This document shows positions 25,746 to 35,353 of a stretch of DNA of 64,000 nt, in pieces (positions within the stretch are counted from its first letter, which is position 1; each line of letters starts with the position of its first letter). The DNA is taken from the NCBI GenBank assembly GCA_963798775.1, contig CAWCUK010000004.1, positions 620,001 through 684,000 of the forward strand, read 5' to 3'. This stretch comes from CAWCUK01 sp963798775. Lineage in GTDB: Bacteria; Bacteroidota; Ignavibacteria; Ignavibacteriales; Ignavibacteriaceae. The position numbers and the translations under genes are program-made. The notes beneath the pieces were generated by a model, which saw nothing but the letters and a program-made list of their open reading frames with translations, was not told the origin of the DNA and ran no database searches.

Positions 25746-26924
25746 TTGTTAAATCGAATTGCTCTATTACTCATTTTCGGAATTATTTCATTAACATTAA
25801 TTTCTTGTAGTGATTCACCTTCCTCAATCGGTGCCGATTTACTTTCCGCCGATGTTATTAATGTAGAAGAATTAAATTCGTTCAAAGATTCCCTTAATCA
25901 AACCTCAAATACCATTCTTAAGGTTGTTCCTTTGGGAACTTCAAACAAATTATTATTAGGCAAAACTGATAATGTTCAATCTTCAATTCTTGTTCGCTTT
26001 AATTTAGTTTTTGTTGATTCTATTATCACGGCAATTAAAAATAATGATTTGTCAATTGTTTCGGCCTCCGTAAAATTGGCTAAAAATTATGTTTACGGCG
26101 ACAGTTTAACAACACTAAATTATAGTGTTCACAAAGTTAATACTACTTGGCTTCCGGGTTCTTTTACCGGCGATAGTTTGGCCTCACTTTCTTATGAATC
26201 TGAGGATGTGGCTTCTAATAAAGTTTCTGCCGATTCTTTATTTTTCAATTTAAAAAATGAACTGGTGCAGCAATGGTTTAAAGGCGCGGTTGATACAAGC
26301 GTTTCTATTGATAACGGTATTTATATTCAGCCGGCTGCGGACGCACAAAAAATAGTCGGTTATCAAGCCTTATCAGGAACGGTGGCTGAATATCCTACTT
26401 TAAGTGTTATTGTAAAGAAAAATGACGGAAGCTATACCGATACTCTTAGTTTTTATCCTATTTCTGATTTAAGCGCGGTAACCGGTTCTATTCCGAATGT
26501 TCCGCAAGGTGACGAGGTTATTCAAGGAAGTGTAACCATAAAAACCAAATTATTGTTCGATGTTTCGAAATTAAAAAAAGGAACTATTGTTAACGATGCG
26601 GAATTAACTTTAACTTTAGATTCTACATTAACTAAAGTAGGAAGCAGTTATACAAATTCTGTAGTCGTTTCAAAAATAACAGATCCTGATTCATTAAAAA
26701 TTGATGAAACCAATCGTTTAGTTCTAAATAGAGACGGGAACACTTTTACCGGTTCTATTACACCATTTGTTCAAAAATGGATAAGCGGCCAAAACAATTA
26801 CGGCCTCTTGGTTGAATCAAGTGATAATTTAACCGGAGTAGAAAAATTTGTTATAAAAGGCAGTTCCGCTGTTAATCCCGCTGATCGGCCTCTTCTGAAA
26901 ATAATCTATACTAATAAGAAATAA
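25746..26924 (+). CDS. lipoprotein with two DNRLRE-like beta domains
   Basis: 392 residues. Lipobox LTLISC (Cys21). Two similar halves are recognisable, each with a conserved SILVRFNL / TKLLFDVS core, an xxSAxVKL / DAELTLTLD strand and a later VQxWxxGxxNxGxxI element (VQQWFKGAVDTSVSIDNGIYI and VQKWISGQNNYGLLV). This pattern is typical of DNRLRE/CBM96-like jelly-roll domains. It starts at TTG 25746 just after the gmhB stop. It is the first of three exported proteins in a row. The function is unknown. Confidence 0.75.
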   Translation: MLNRIALLLIFGIISLTLISCSDSPSSIGADLLSADVINVEELNSFKDSLNQTSNTILKVVPLGTSNKLLLGKTDNVQSSILVRFNLVFVDSIITAIKNNDLSIVSASVKLAKNYVYGDSLTTLNYSVHKVNTTWLPGSFTGDSLASLSYESEDVASNKVSADSLFFNLKNELVQQWFKGAVDTSVSIDNGIYIQPAADAQKIVGYQALSGTVAEYPTLSVIVKKNDGSYTDTLSFYPISDLSAVTGSIPNVPQGDEVIQGSVTIKTKLLFDVSKLKKGTIVNDAELTLTLDSTLTKVGSSYTNSVVVSKITDPDSLKIDETNRLVLNRDGNTFTGSITPFVQKWISGQNNYGLLVESSDNLTGVEKFVIKGSSAVNPADRPLLKIIYTNKK

Positions 26925-26925
26925 T

Positions 26926-28176
26926 ATGAAATTGAAAATAAAAATCCTGCTAATTCTTATTGCATCTGTTTTGCAGATAAATATTTACTCACAAACAAGT
27001 TCCAGTTATTCTCGGTACGGAATCGGCGATATAGTCAGTTCTTATTCGGCAAGAAAAGCCGGAATCGGTGGATTGGGCGTTTCTCTTATTGATTCAAATT
27101 TTGTCGGAACTATAAACCCGGCCGGCTGGAGTAATTTTGATAGAACCAGATTAGAATTTACTGCTCACTTTAACGGTATGTTTTTATCTGACGGTTCCAC
27201 AAATAAATTTTATTCCGATGCCGAGTTCAGCGGTTTTACATTCGCAATTCCCGTAAGCCAGCGTTATGGTATTGGAGTTGTAACGGGAATAATTCCATAT
27301 TCAAATGTAAGCTATAAAGTTGTGGAGCAAGTTTCATCTCAAGTTTTGGATGAAAATTATAAATTATCTTACGAGGGAAGAGGCGGTTTATCAAAAATAT
27401 TTATAGGTACTTCATACCGGCTTCCTTTCGGATTAAGTCTTGGTGCTTCATTCGATTATTATTTCGGTTCAATGGATTATTCATCCAAAGCTGAATTTCC
27501 CGTTTCCGGAAATTTAAGCGCCGAATACACAAGATCTTATAACCCTAGAGGTTATGGAAGTACTTTTGGAGTAATTTCTCCCGATCTCTCTTCAATTTTA
27601 AATTTAAACGATTTATCTAATCTAAAATTAGGTTTATCATTTGATTATATAGCTAAACTGACTACTGATACTTTATTAACCGCGAAAAGCAGGTTAAGCA
27701 CGGATACAATTAGTTCCGGTAGTATAAGAATGAAAGTTCCCTTAAAAATGAATGCCGGTTTAAGTTTTATTCTTAGCAAAAAATACTTGTTAAGTTTTGA
27801 TTATTCATATCAGCCTTGGAGTAAATATACTTTTAATGGATTATCTTCTTCTAATTTAAGAGATGCAATGAAATTAAGCGGAGGATTTGAATATCGTCCC
27901 GAAAGAGAAATAGGTTCTACTTTCTGGGAACAAATTATTTTACGCGCAGGTTTAAGTTACGAGCAAACTCAATATATAATAAACGGTAAAGGTATTAATG
28001 AATTGGCGGTCGCGGGCGGATTTTCACTGCCTTTAAGTCCTGCTAATACTCTGGATATAGCTTTACAATATGCCAAGCGCGGAAGTACTGATAAAAATCT
28101 TTTGAAAGAAGATGTAATTAAATTAAATTTGGGTATAAGCCTTGGCGAAATTTGGTTTATACGATTGGACAAATAA
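26926..28176 (+). CDS. outer-membrane beta-barrel protein (FadL/PorV-like)
   Basis: 416 residues. A signal peptide (ILLILIASVLQINIYSQ) is followed by SSSYSRYGIGDIVSSYSARKAGIGG and many alternating hydrophobic strands ending in a C-terminal strand (ISLGEIWFIRLDK). This is typical of Bacteroidota OmpP1/FadL-like barrels. It starts one base after the preceding lipoprotein stop, so the lipoprotein and barrel probably work together. The transported substrate is unknown. Confidence 0.75.
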   Translation: MKLKIKILLILIASVLQINIYSQTSSSYSRYGIGDIVSSYSARKAGIGGLGVSLIDSNFVGTINPAGWSNFDRTRLEFTAHFNGMFLSDGSTNKFYSDAEFSGFTFAIPVSQRYGIGVVTGIIPYSNVSYKVVEQVSSQVLDENYKLSYEGRGGLSKIFIGTSYRLPFGLSLGASFDYYFGSMDYSSKAEFPVSGNLSAEYTRSYNPRGYGSTFGVISPDLSSILNLNDLSNLKLGLSFDYIAKLTTDTLLTAKSRLSTDTISSGSIRMKVPLKMNAGLSFILSKKYLLSFDYSYQPWSKYTFNGLSSSNLRDAMKLSGGFEYRPEREIGSTFWEQIILRAGLSYEQTQYIINGKGINELAVAGGFSLPLSPANTLDIALQYAKRGSTDKNLLKEDVIKLNLGISLGEIWFIRLDK

Positions 28177-28204
28177 TTCACTATTAACCTTAGAGGATAA
28201 AAAT

Positions 28205-29476
28205 TTGAAACGGCTAATTAAATCTTTTGGAATATTCTCTTTTTTGCTGCTGGCTTTCTCGGTTTCAGCATTTGCTAAAAATGTTACTCCTATAAATATT
28301 AGTTCAGATTCAACCGAGATAATAGCGCAATATAGTTTATTTTCTGAATATTATAAAAATAAAGACTATCAAAGCGCTCTTCCTTACGGTTGGCACGTAC
28401 TTGATATGAATCCCGATAAATTCAGTAAATGGATTTATTATAAAATGGAAGATTCATACTGGTATCTTCACGATTCTTCAAACGCTTCCGAACAGGAAAT
28501 TAGTTCTATTAACGATACAATACTAACTTTGTATAATATGGCTATTAAACATTATCCGGATGCTAAAGGTTATTTCCAGGTTCGTAAAGCTTATGTAATG
28601 CAAAATTGGCTGAATTTGCCAGCTGATACTGTTATTGCCGCTTATGAAAAGGCTTTAGAATGGGATCCGAATATTTCTACTTATTATAAAAATTTACTCG
28701 GACAGCTTTATAAAAATAATGCTTCCGATAATAACGATTATAAAAATAAAGCTCTTGATCTTTACACAAAATTAAGCGAGCAGGAACCGGATAATCCACA
28801 GTGGCCAAATGAATTGGAGTCACTTGTTGAAAATATCGATCAGTTAGTACAATTAAATAAAAAAGCTTGGGAATTTGATAAAGATAATCTTGCGAAAGCC
28901 TGGAAATACGCGAATATGGCAATAAGGGCAAATGATTATCAGCAGGCAATTACTCCGCTTGAGTTTTTAGTTGAAAAATCGCCCGAAACCGTAAATTATT
29001 GGAATCAATTAGCAACTGCTTATCAGAAAACAGAACAAATGGATAAAGCAGAAAACGCTTATAAAAAATTAATTCAAATTGATCCTGATAATAAAAATCA
29101 TTATTTAAATCTTGGAATTATGTATAAAGATAAAGGTCAATTATCGGCCGCAAGAACTCAATTCCAGAAGGCAAATTCAGTAGCTAACGGATGGGCTCAG
29201 GCTGTTTATTATGAAGGACTTCTTTATGAGCAAGCCGCCAGAAATTGTGAGTTTAATTTTGACGCGAAATTAGTTTATTTATTAGCGGTTGATACTTACA
29301 GAAAAGCATTGAGTATTGATCCTAATTATGGTCAGGCCCGTGATAGAATTAACGCGTTAAGTAGTTCAATACCTACAAAAGAGGATTACTTCTTTAGGAA
29401 ATATAAATCCGGCCAATCTATTCCTATTACCGGAAGCTGCTACAGCTGGATAGGAAAGAGTGTTACGGTTCCATAA
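28205..29476 (+). CDS. exported TPR-repeat protein
   Basis: About 423 residues from TTG 28205, which has AGAGGA 7 nt upstream. The longer frame from 28142 would overlap the barrel gene. Signal peptide IKSFGIFSFLLLAFSVSAFA, then several tetratricopeptide motifs, clearest at VNYWNQLATAYQKTEQMDKA, NHYLNLGIMYKDKGQLSAA and the AVDTYRKALSIDPNYGQA segment. It is probably a periplasmic protein-protein interaction scaffold. Its stop overlaps the rpiB ATG by one base. Confidence 0.82.
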   Translation: MKRLIKSFGIFSFLLLAFSVSAFAKNVTPINISSDSTEIIAQYSLFSEYYKNKDYQSALPYGWHVLDMNPDKFSKWIYYKMEDSYWYLHDSSNASEQEISSINDTILTLYNMAIKHYPDAKGYFQVRKAYVMQNWLNLPADTVIAAYEKALEWDPNISTYYKNLLGQLYKNNASDNNDYKNKALDLYTKLSEQEPDNPQWPNELESLVENIDQLVQLNKKAWEFDKDNLAKAWKYANMAIRANDYQQAITPLEFLVEKSPETVNYWNQLATAYQKTEQMDKAENAYKKLIQIDPDNKNHYLNLGIMYKDKGQLSAARTQFQKANSVANGWAQAVYYEGLLYEQAARNCEFNFDAKLVYLLAVDTYRKALSIDPNYGQARDRINALSSSIPTKEDYFFRKYKSGQSIPITGSCYSWIGKSVTVP

Positions 29477-29913
29477 TGAAAATATCTATTGCATCCGACC
29501 ATGCAGGTTTTAAATATAAAGAACTGATAAAAATTTATTTGCAGGAAAAAGGTTTCGAGGTTTTAGACCGCGGAACCTTTTCTGCTGATTCAGTAGATTA
29601 TCCGGACTTCATTGCGCTGGCAGCTAAAGATGTAGCCGATGCAACTTCAAATTTTGGAATCGGCGTTTGCGGTTCCGGTATCGGAGTTTCTATTGTGGCC
29701 AATAAGGTGAAAGGAGTTCGAGCGGCTCTGGTTTTAAATTCAGAAATGGCCGCACTTTCAAAACAACATAATAAAGCTAATTTCTTAGCCTTAAGCCAAA
29801 ATTTTATTGAAGAGGAAAATATTTTTAAAATTATTGAAACTTGGCTTGCTTCGGAATTTGAAGGCGGCAGGCATGAAAGAAGAATTAAAAAAATAGAAAC
29901 CATCTCATATTAA
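29476..29913 (+). CDS. rpiB: ribose-5-phosphate isomerase B
   Basis: 145 residues. Interconverts ribulose- and ribose-5-phosphate in the pentose phosphate pathway. SIASDHAGFKYKE at the N-terminus and the GVCGSGIGVSIVANKVKGVRA active-site region (thiol base Cys) match the RpiB/LacAB family. Confidence 0.95.
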   Translation: MKISIASDHAGFKYKELIKIYLQEKGFEVLDRGTFSADSVDYPDFIALAAKDVADATSNFGIGVCGSGIGVSIVANKVKGVRAALVLNSEMAALSKQHNKANFLALSQNFIEEENIFKIIETWLASEFEGGRHERRIKKIETISY

Positions 29914-29947
29914 ATCATATTCCATTCATAATCCGCGTAAAACAAAA

Positions 29948-31247
29948 ATGAATTATAAAAATTTACAGAAAGATTCGGAAGTTTTTGAGGTTCTACAATT
30001 AGAAACAAAAAGACAACAGGATAAACTTGAATTAATTGCTTCTGAAAATTTCGTCAGTCCAGCGGTTTTAGAAGCTGCAGGATCAGTTTTAACAAATAAA
30101 TATGCGGAAGGTTATCCCGGCAAAAGATATTACGGAGGTTGTGAATATGTAGATATGGCGGAAAATATTGCCAGGGATAGATTAAAAAAATTATTTAATG
30201 CGGAATATGTAAATGTTCAGCCGCATAGCGGTTCGCAAGCTAATATGGCAGTTTTAATGACATTATTGAATCCTGGTGATAAATTCCTTGGTTTAAGTCT
30301 TGCGCATGGCGGACATTTAACTCACGGTTCTCCGGTTAACTTTTCGGGACAATTATATCAAGCGGTCGGGTATACTTTAAATAGGGAAACTAAACTTTTA
30401 GATTATGATTTAATTGCCGATTTAGCAAAAAAAGAAAAACCTAAACTTATTATTACAGGCGCAAGCGCTTATTCAAGAGAATGGGATTATTCTAAATTCA
30501 GAGAGATTGCCGATTCTGTTGGGGCTTTATTAATGTGCGATATGGCTCATCCGGCAGGACTGATTGCCAAGGGTTTTCTAAATAATCCTTTGCCATATTG
30601 CGATGTTGTTACTTCAACAACTCATAAAACTTTACGCGGACCGCGCGGCGGAATTATTCTTAGTCGGTAAGGATAAAGAAAATCCGATGGGAATAAAAAC
30701 TCCAAAAGGCGATCGAGTAAAATTAATGTCTGAAGTGTTTGATAGTATGGTAATGCCGGGAATTCAAGGCGGTCCTTTGATGCATATAATTATGGCAAAA
30801 GCAGTTGCGTTCGGAGAAGCTTTGCATGATTCTTTTAAGGATTATGCAGCACAAATAATTAAAAATGCGAGAACCTTATCATCTAAATTAAGTTTTTTTG
30901 ATTTTAATATTATTTCCGGCGGAACCGATAATCATTTAATGCTGATTGATTTAACAAATAAAAATATTACCGGTAAACAAGCGGAAAATGCTTTGGGTAA
31001 AGCGGGAATTACTGTAAATAAAAATATGGTTCCTTTCGATGAAAGAAGTCCTTTTGTTACCAGCGGAATAAGAATTGGTACTCCGGCTGTTACAACCAGA
31101 GGAATGAAAGAAAACGAAATGACAATAATTGCGGGTTTTATAAATAGAGCTTTGTCAGATTTTGAGAATGAAAATTTGTTAGGGGAAATAAAAACAGAAG
31201 TAAAAAACTTATGTTCGGGTTTCCCGTTATATTCAGATCTTAATTAA
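29948..31247 (+). CDS. glyA: serine hydroxymethyltransferase (one frameshift)
   Basis: PLP enzyme interconverting serine and glycine with tetrahydrofolate. SENFVSPAVLEA, GYPGKRYYGG, NVQPHSGSQAN and the PLP-lysine motif TTHKTLRGPRGG are present. The first frame ends at 30670 just after GGIILSR. The second continues VGKDKENPMGIKTPKG in another frame. One extra base near 30662 (CTT-A-GTC) explains the break, with no conserved sequence missing. Because GlyA is a near-essential one-carbon enzyme, an assembly error is the simplest explanation. Confidence 0.93.
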
Positions 31248-31263
31248 TAAAAGTTAGAAAACT

Positions 31264-32028
31264 GTGTCTTCACAAGAAATTATAAATCCCGAAACAGCTC
31301 CGGAAAACGAAGAGCATGAAGAAGAAATGACATTCCTCGAGCATCTCGAGGAACTGCGTTGGCGTTTAATTTATTCTATCATAGGAGTTGTTGCAGGCAC
31401 AATAATCTGCTGGCTGTTTATTGATTTTTTAGTTGATAGCGTTCTTCTGAAGCCGGCCAAAGATGCAGGCGCACAGTTACAAAATTTAAAACCTTTCGGC
31501 CAGTTATTCCTTTATTTTGAAGTTGCTATTGTCGGAGGAATAATTTTAAGCATTCCAAATATATTCTACCAATTGTGGAAATTTATCTCACCTGCATTGC
31601 GCAGTAATGAAAAAAAATATGTTTCTTCGGTTGTAATATTTTCAACATTTTGTTTTTTAGCCGGTATCGTTTTCGCATATTTTGTTATGCTTCCGTTAAC
31701 TCTTAAATTTGCCGCTCAATTTGGTACAGAATCAATAAAAAATGAATTTGCTCTCGATGAATATATGTCCATTATTATTAGTGTTATGCTTGGTGCGGGA
31801 GTAGTTTTTGAAATGCCCATGATTTCGTTTTTCTTAACCAAATTGGGAATATTAACGCCGCAATTTTTAAGAAAATACCGTAGGCATGCATTTGTTATTA
31901 TTTTAATTGCGGCCGCATTTTTAACGCCCGGAACTGATCCGGTGTCACAGATCATATTAGCAGTTCCATTGGTTTTATTATATGAAATAAGTATATTCAT
32001 TTCTAAACTATCCGTAAGAAAACATTGA
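31264..32028 (+). CDS. tatC: Sec-independent protein translocase TatC
   Basis: 254 residues, GTG start. The conserved first loop MTFLEHLEELRWRLIYSI precedes the first of six membrane helices. SIPNIFYQLWKFISPALRSNEKKY and the late FLTPGTDPVSQ are TatC hallmarks. It recognises twin-arginine signal peptides. TatA/TatB are not in the window. The stop overlaps the next start by 4 nt. Confidence 0.95.
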   Translation: MSSQEIINPETAPENEEHEEEMTFLEHLEELRWRLIYSIIGVVAGTIICWLFIDFLVDSVLLKPAKDAGAQLQNLKPFGQLFLYFEVAIVGGIILSIPNIFYQLWKFISPALRSNEKKYVSSVVIFSTFCFLAGIVFAYFVMLPLTLKFAAQFGTESIKNEFALDEYMSIIISVMLGAGVVFEMPMISFFLTKLGILTPQFLRKYRRHAFVIILIAAAFLTPGTDPVSQIILAVPLVLLYEISIFISKLSVRKH

Positions 32029-33009
32029 TTAAGAGAGAGCTATCAGAAATTAGCCGGCCAATTAAGTCGGAGTTAGAGCAGTTTAACGAAATATTTAAAA
32101 AATCGATGAAGTCCGATATTGGTTTAGTCGATTTAATTGCTAAATATTTAATTCGTCAAAAAGGGAAGAAAATTCGACCTCTTTTAGTTTTACTTTCAGC
32201 AAAACTAGCCGGCGGAGTTAATGAAAGAACTTACCGCGGAGCTACCCTGGTTGAATTACTTCATACCGCTACTTTAATACATGATGATGTTGTTGATAAT
32301 GCTGATAAAAGGCGGGGTTTTTGGTCGATAAACGCGATTTTTAAAAATAAAGTCGCTGTTTTAATGGGAGATTATTTATTGTCCCGTGGTTTGATGATTG
32401 CCGTTGAAGGTAATGATTTTGATTTTCTGGGAGTTATTACCAGTACTGTTAAAAGAATGTCGGAAGGTGAACTTCTTCAAATTCAAAAAACCAGAAAATT
32501 AGATATTAATGAAGAAACTTATTTTAGAATAATTTCGGATAAAACAGCTTCTTTACTTGAAACTTGCTGCGAAATAGGTTCTCTTTCCGCCTCTTCAAAT
32601 GAAGAATATCAGGATTGCTATGAAAACATTCGGTGAATCAATCGGAATTGCATTTCAAATAAGAGATGATATTCTTGATTATGACGGAACTACAAGTCTA
32701 ATAGGAAAACCGGTCGGTGGAGATATTAAGGAAAAGAAAATTACACTTCCATTAATTTATTCCCTAAATCAAGTTTCAAAAGGTGAAGCGGCCGCAATTA
32801 AAAAGATATTAAAAAATGGGAGTGAAAAAAAAGAAAATATTCAGCAGATAATAGACTTTGTTAGAAAAAACAAAGGAACTGAATACGCATTGGATACTGC
32901 GCATAAATATTCTGAAAAAGCTAAAAAAGCTTTAGAAATTTTCCCCGATTCTCAAAGTAAAATCGCTCTTGCCGCTTTAGTTGATTTTGTTATCGACAGA
33001 AAAAATTAA
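32025..33009 (+). CDS. ispB: polyprenyl diphosphate synthase (one frameshift)
   Basis: Class of trans-prenyltransferases making the long isoprenoid chain of menaquinone. The first aspartate-rich motif is LIHDDVVDNADKRRG and the second is QIRDDILDYDG, with GKKIRPLLVLLSAKL upstream. The frame breaks between 32600 and 32636: the first frame reads through NEEYQ into a stop, and the second resumes AMKTFGESIGIAFQIRDD. One base indel restores a full-length enzyme of about 325 residues. The start (TTG 32025) overlaps the tatC stop. Exact chain length (octa- or other) cannot be told. Confidence 0.9.
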
Positions 33010-33010
33010 A

Positions 33011-33508
33011 TCAAATCATTTCCGATTTCTTTTTTAATTCTTCATAAAAAGCAAATCCTTTAATAGGCTCTCTTAAAGTTAAAACGGGGCATGGAGCTTT
33101 CCGTACAACTTTTTCCGCTGTACTTCCGAAAAGTATATGCTCAACACCGGTGTGGCCGTGAGTAGCAATAATAATTAAATCAATATTTTCTTCGGCAGCG
33201 GTTTCAATAATTTCAATAAAAGGTTTTCCCGTTTTAACAATTGTTTTTGTATGAATATCTTCCGGGATTTCTTTTTCGGCTAAATTTTTTAATTCATCTT
33301 CGGCTCTTTTATCTATTTCCAAATCTACCGAAGGAATAGCAATTTGGCCCATACTGAAATCCGGCGGATAAATTAACGGTTCTATTACATATACTAAATA
33401 AAGGGCGGCGTTAAAAGATTTTACAAAATTTACCGCGTAACGAAGAGAACTTTTGGAATAATCCGAGAAATCTATCGGGACCAAAACTTTCTTTATTTCA
33501 GGTACCAT
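33011..33508 (-). CDS. universal stress protein (UspA family)
   Basis: About 165 residues, single Usp domain. It begins VPEIKKVLVPIDFSDYSKSS and ends with the ATP-binding pattern GHTGVEHILFGSTAEKVVRK (G-x2-G-x9-GS). An earlier in-frame ATG at 33514 abuts the GGAGG, so ATG 33508 with 6 nt spacing is the better start. It overlaps the preceding cyclic-nucleotide-binding gene, so the two are likely translated together. Confidence 0.92.
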   Translation of the reverse strand: MVPEIKKVLVPIDFSDYSKSSLRYAVNFVKSFNAALYLVYVIEPLIYPPDFSMGQIAIPSVDLEIDKRAEDELKNLAEKEIPEDIHTKTIVKTGKPFIEIIETAAEENIDLIIIATHGHTGVEHILFGSTAEKVVRKAPCPVLTLREPIKGFAFYEELKKKSEMI

Positions 33509-34058
33509 AATCATCCTCCGATTTTATTTTATTTTTCGTTTGAAGATCAAAATAATCTTCATTCAATTTTCTTAATCTTATCGCAACAATTTGCGAAACT
33601 CCTTTTAATATTTTAACTCCTTTTTTGGGGTAAGTATGTATAAATTCATCTAAGTCGGGTTTAAAAATAACTGCCAGACGAGATTCCGTTTTAGCAATTG
33701 CTGATGCGGATCTTTTTTCGCCGTCTACCAACGCTAACTCGCCGAAAAAATCTCCTTTATAAAAAGTGGCCAAGGAAACCTGTTCTTTATTTTCACTCGT
33801 CCTTTGAATTGTTACTTCACCCTCACGAATAATATATAACCCGATCCCGGGATCACCTTGATAAAATATATATTCGCCCGGCAAATAATTCCGGTTATGA
33901 ATTAAATCAATTAAATGAGATAAATCTTTTTTATTCAATTCAGCAAAAAGCGGAATGGAAAGCAGAACATTTTGAAGATCAATATTTTCTGTGGGTGATT
34001 TGAAAAAATTGGCCCAAAAACTGCTGTGTACTATTTCATGATTATCATTATCCATCAA
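33498..34058 (-). CDS. cyclic nucleotide-binding domain protein without DNA-binding domain
   Basis: 186 residues. The Crp-type cNMP domain (about 28-145) carries LPGEYIFYQGDPGIGLYIIREGEV and the phosphate-binding cassette GDFFGELALVDGEKRSASA, with Gly-Glu and Arg kept, so ligand binding is plausible. After it there is only a short helical tail and no helix-turn-helix. It is therefore not a transcription factor of the Crp type. It overlaps the downstream Usp gene and probably feeds a nucleotide signal to it, which is an inference from coupling. Confidence 0.85.
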   Translation of the reverse strand: MMDNDNHEIVHSSFWANFFKSPTENIDLQNVLLSIPLFAELNKKDLSHLIDLIHNRNYLPGEYIFYQGDPGIGLYIIREGEVTIQRTSENKEQVSLATFYKGDFFGELALVDGEKRSASAIAKTESRLAVIFKPDLDEFIHTYPKKGVKILKGVSQIVAIRLRKLNEDYFDLQTKNKIKSEDDYGT

Positions 34059-34064
34059 AACTCC

Positions 34065-34817
34065 TTATTGAAATATTCCGGATTCAGCAACACGCCATAA
34101 TTTTTGACATGGAAATCTATTTTCATAAAGTGCTCTTCCGACAATAACAGAATCAATACCAATAGGCATTAAATTTTGAATATCCATTAATTCATCCTTA
34201 TTCCGTATTCCGCCTGATAACGTAACTTTTGCTTTTGTAAGCTCTGCAATTTCTCTGGATAATTGTAAATTTGGCCCTTCCATAACTCCGTTTTTCAACA
34301 CATCGGTAACTATAAATCTTTCAATTCCTATACCTGACATTTTTTGTGCGAATTCTATGTAAGATAAACCGGTTTTTTTCTTTCTGCCTCTTATAACAAT
34401 TTCATTTCCTACTACATCTAATGCAACAGCCAGTTTTGAAGGACCGAATTTTTCGAAAACCATAGCGAATTCTTCCGGATGTTCAATTGCCATTGTTGTA
34501 ATTACCAATCTGCTAATTCCCGTTTCCATAATAGCTTTTGCGTCTTCAAATGTTCTTACGCCGCCGGCAAACTGAACAGGAATAACAACGGATGAACAAA
34601 TATCTTCAATAACCGAAAAATTCTTACGCGTATGGTCGGCCGCACCGTCAAAATCAACAATATGTAACATTTTAGCATTTTCAGCCCGCCAAATTTTTGC
34701 CATTTCTACAGGATCACTTCCATATTCTTTACAGTGAAGTTCCGGAATGCCTTTTACAACTCTAACTGTTTTACCATTTTTTATATCAATCGATGGAATA
34801 ACTAATAAATATCTCAT
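34065..34817 (-). CDS. hisA: ProFAR isomerase HisA or close homologue
   Basis: 250 residues, TIM barrel. The N-terminal catalytic Asp motif VIPSIDIKNGKTVRVVKG, GSDPVEMAKIW, the phosphate-binding VQFAGGVRTFEDA and LSGGIRNKDEL, and VTDVLKNGVMEGPN with the second catalytic Asp all match HisA. It catalyses an Amadori rearrangement in histidine synthesis. It is not in a his operon here. Instead it is 6 nt upstream of the cNMP-binding gene. Confidence 0.85.
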   Translation of the reverse strand: MRYLLVIPSIDIKNGKTVRVVKGIPELHCKEYGSDPVEMAKIWRAENAKMLHIVDFDGAADHTRKNFSVIEDICSSVVIPVQFAGGVRTFEDAKAIMETGISRLVITTMAIEHPEEFAMVFEKFGPSKLAVALDVVGNEIVIRGRKKKTGLSYIEFAQKMSGIGIERFIVTDVLKNGVMEGPNLQLSREIAELTKAKVTLSGGIRNKDELMDIQNLMPIGIDSVIVGRALYENRFPCQKLWRVAESGIFQ

Positions 34818-34954
34818 TATACCTGTTTATAAAATTAAAAATCTTTTTTAGATGAATATTGTATATATCAAAATTTAACTAAACAAAAAGTAAAAATAAA
34901 CTGCTTTAAGACTGCGCAAAAAAAAATCTAAATATTTATTTATTCAACACTCTG

Positions 34955-35163
34955 TTATTTTTTAGCAGAATATCTGCTGATATTCCACTTTTGAATCTCA
35001 TTCGTTCCTTCAAATATTTTTAGAATTCTGGCATGCATGTTAAATCTTTCCGGCGGAAGTTCACTTGAAAATCTCATACGTATTTTCCGGAAATGCAGTT
35101 CCCAGTAAACCTGTTTCGGCTAATTTGTTAATTAACTCGCAAAGAATTTATTTATTTTTATAA
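34955..35163 (-). pseudogene. acyl-CoA dehydrogenase remnant (N- and C-terminal ends only)
   Basis: This sits in a 530-base spacer with no intact gene. On the minus strand 35163-35085 reads CELINKLAETGLLGTAFPE, a typical acyl-CoA dehydrogenase N-terminal helix. A second frame (about 35085-34955) reads LPPERFNMHARILKIFEGTN followed by EIQKWNISRYSAKK and a stop. This is the family's C-terminal signature (IFEGTNEIQ). The roughly 350 residues between are gone. The rest of 34818-35353 shows nothing recognisable. The remnant is just upstream of an ETF oxidoreductase-type gene, consistent with lost beta-oxidation context. Confidence 0.8.
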
Positions 35164-35353
35164 ATCTGTTTTACGAGCGGATAGATTTCGGAATCGATAT
35201 TTTATTATAAAGAAGCGAAGTTAATAATAAAAAATCAAATAAAAATAAACTACTTGTATAATTATTTGTCCCTTAACAATGAATATTTATTCTATTTTCT
35301 ATTAGTCCGCTTTTTCTTGACTTTATAGACTATAATAAGCATATTTGAGCCCT

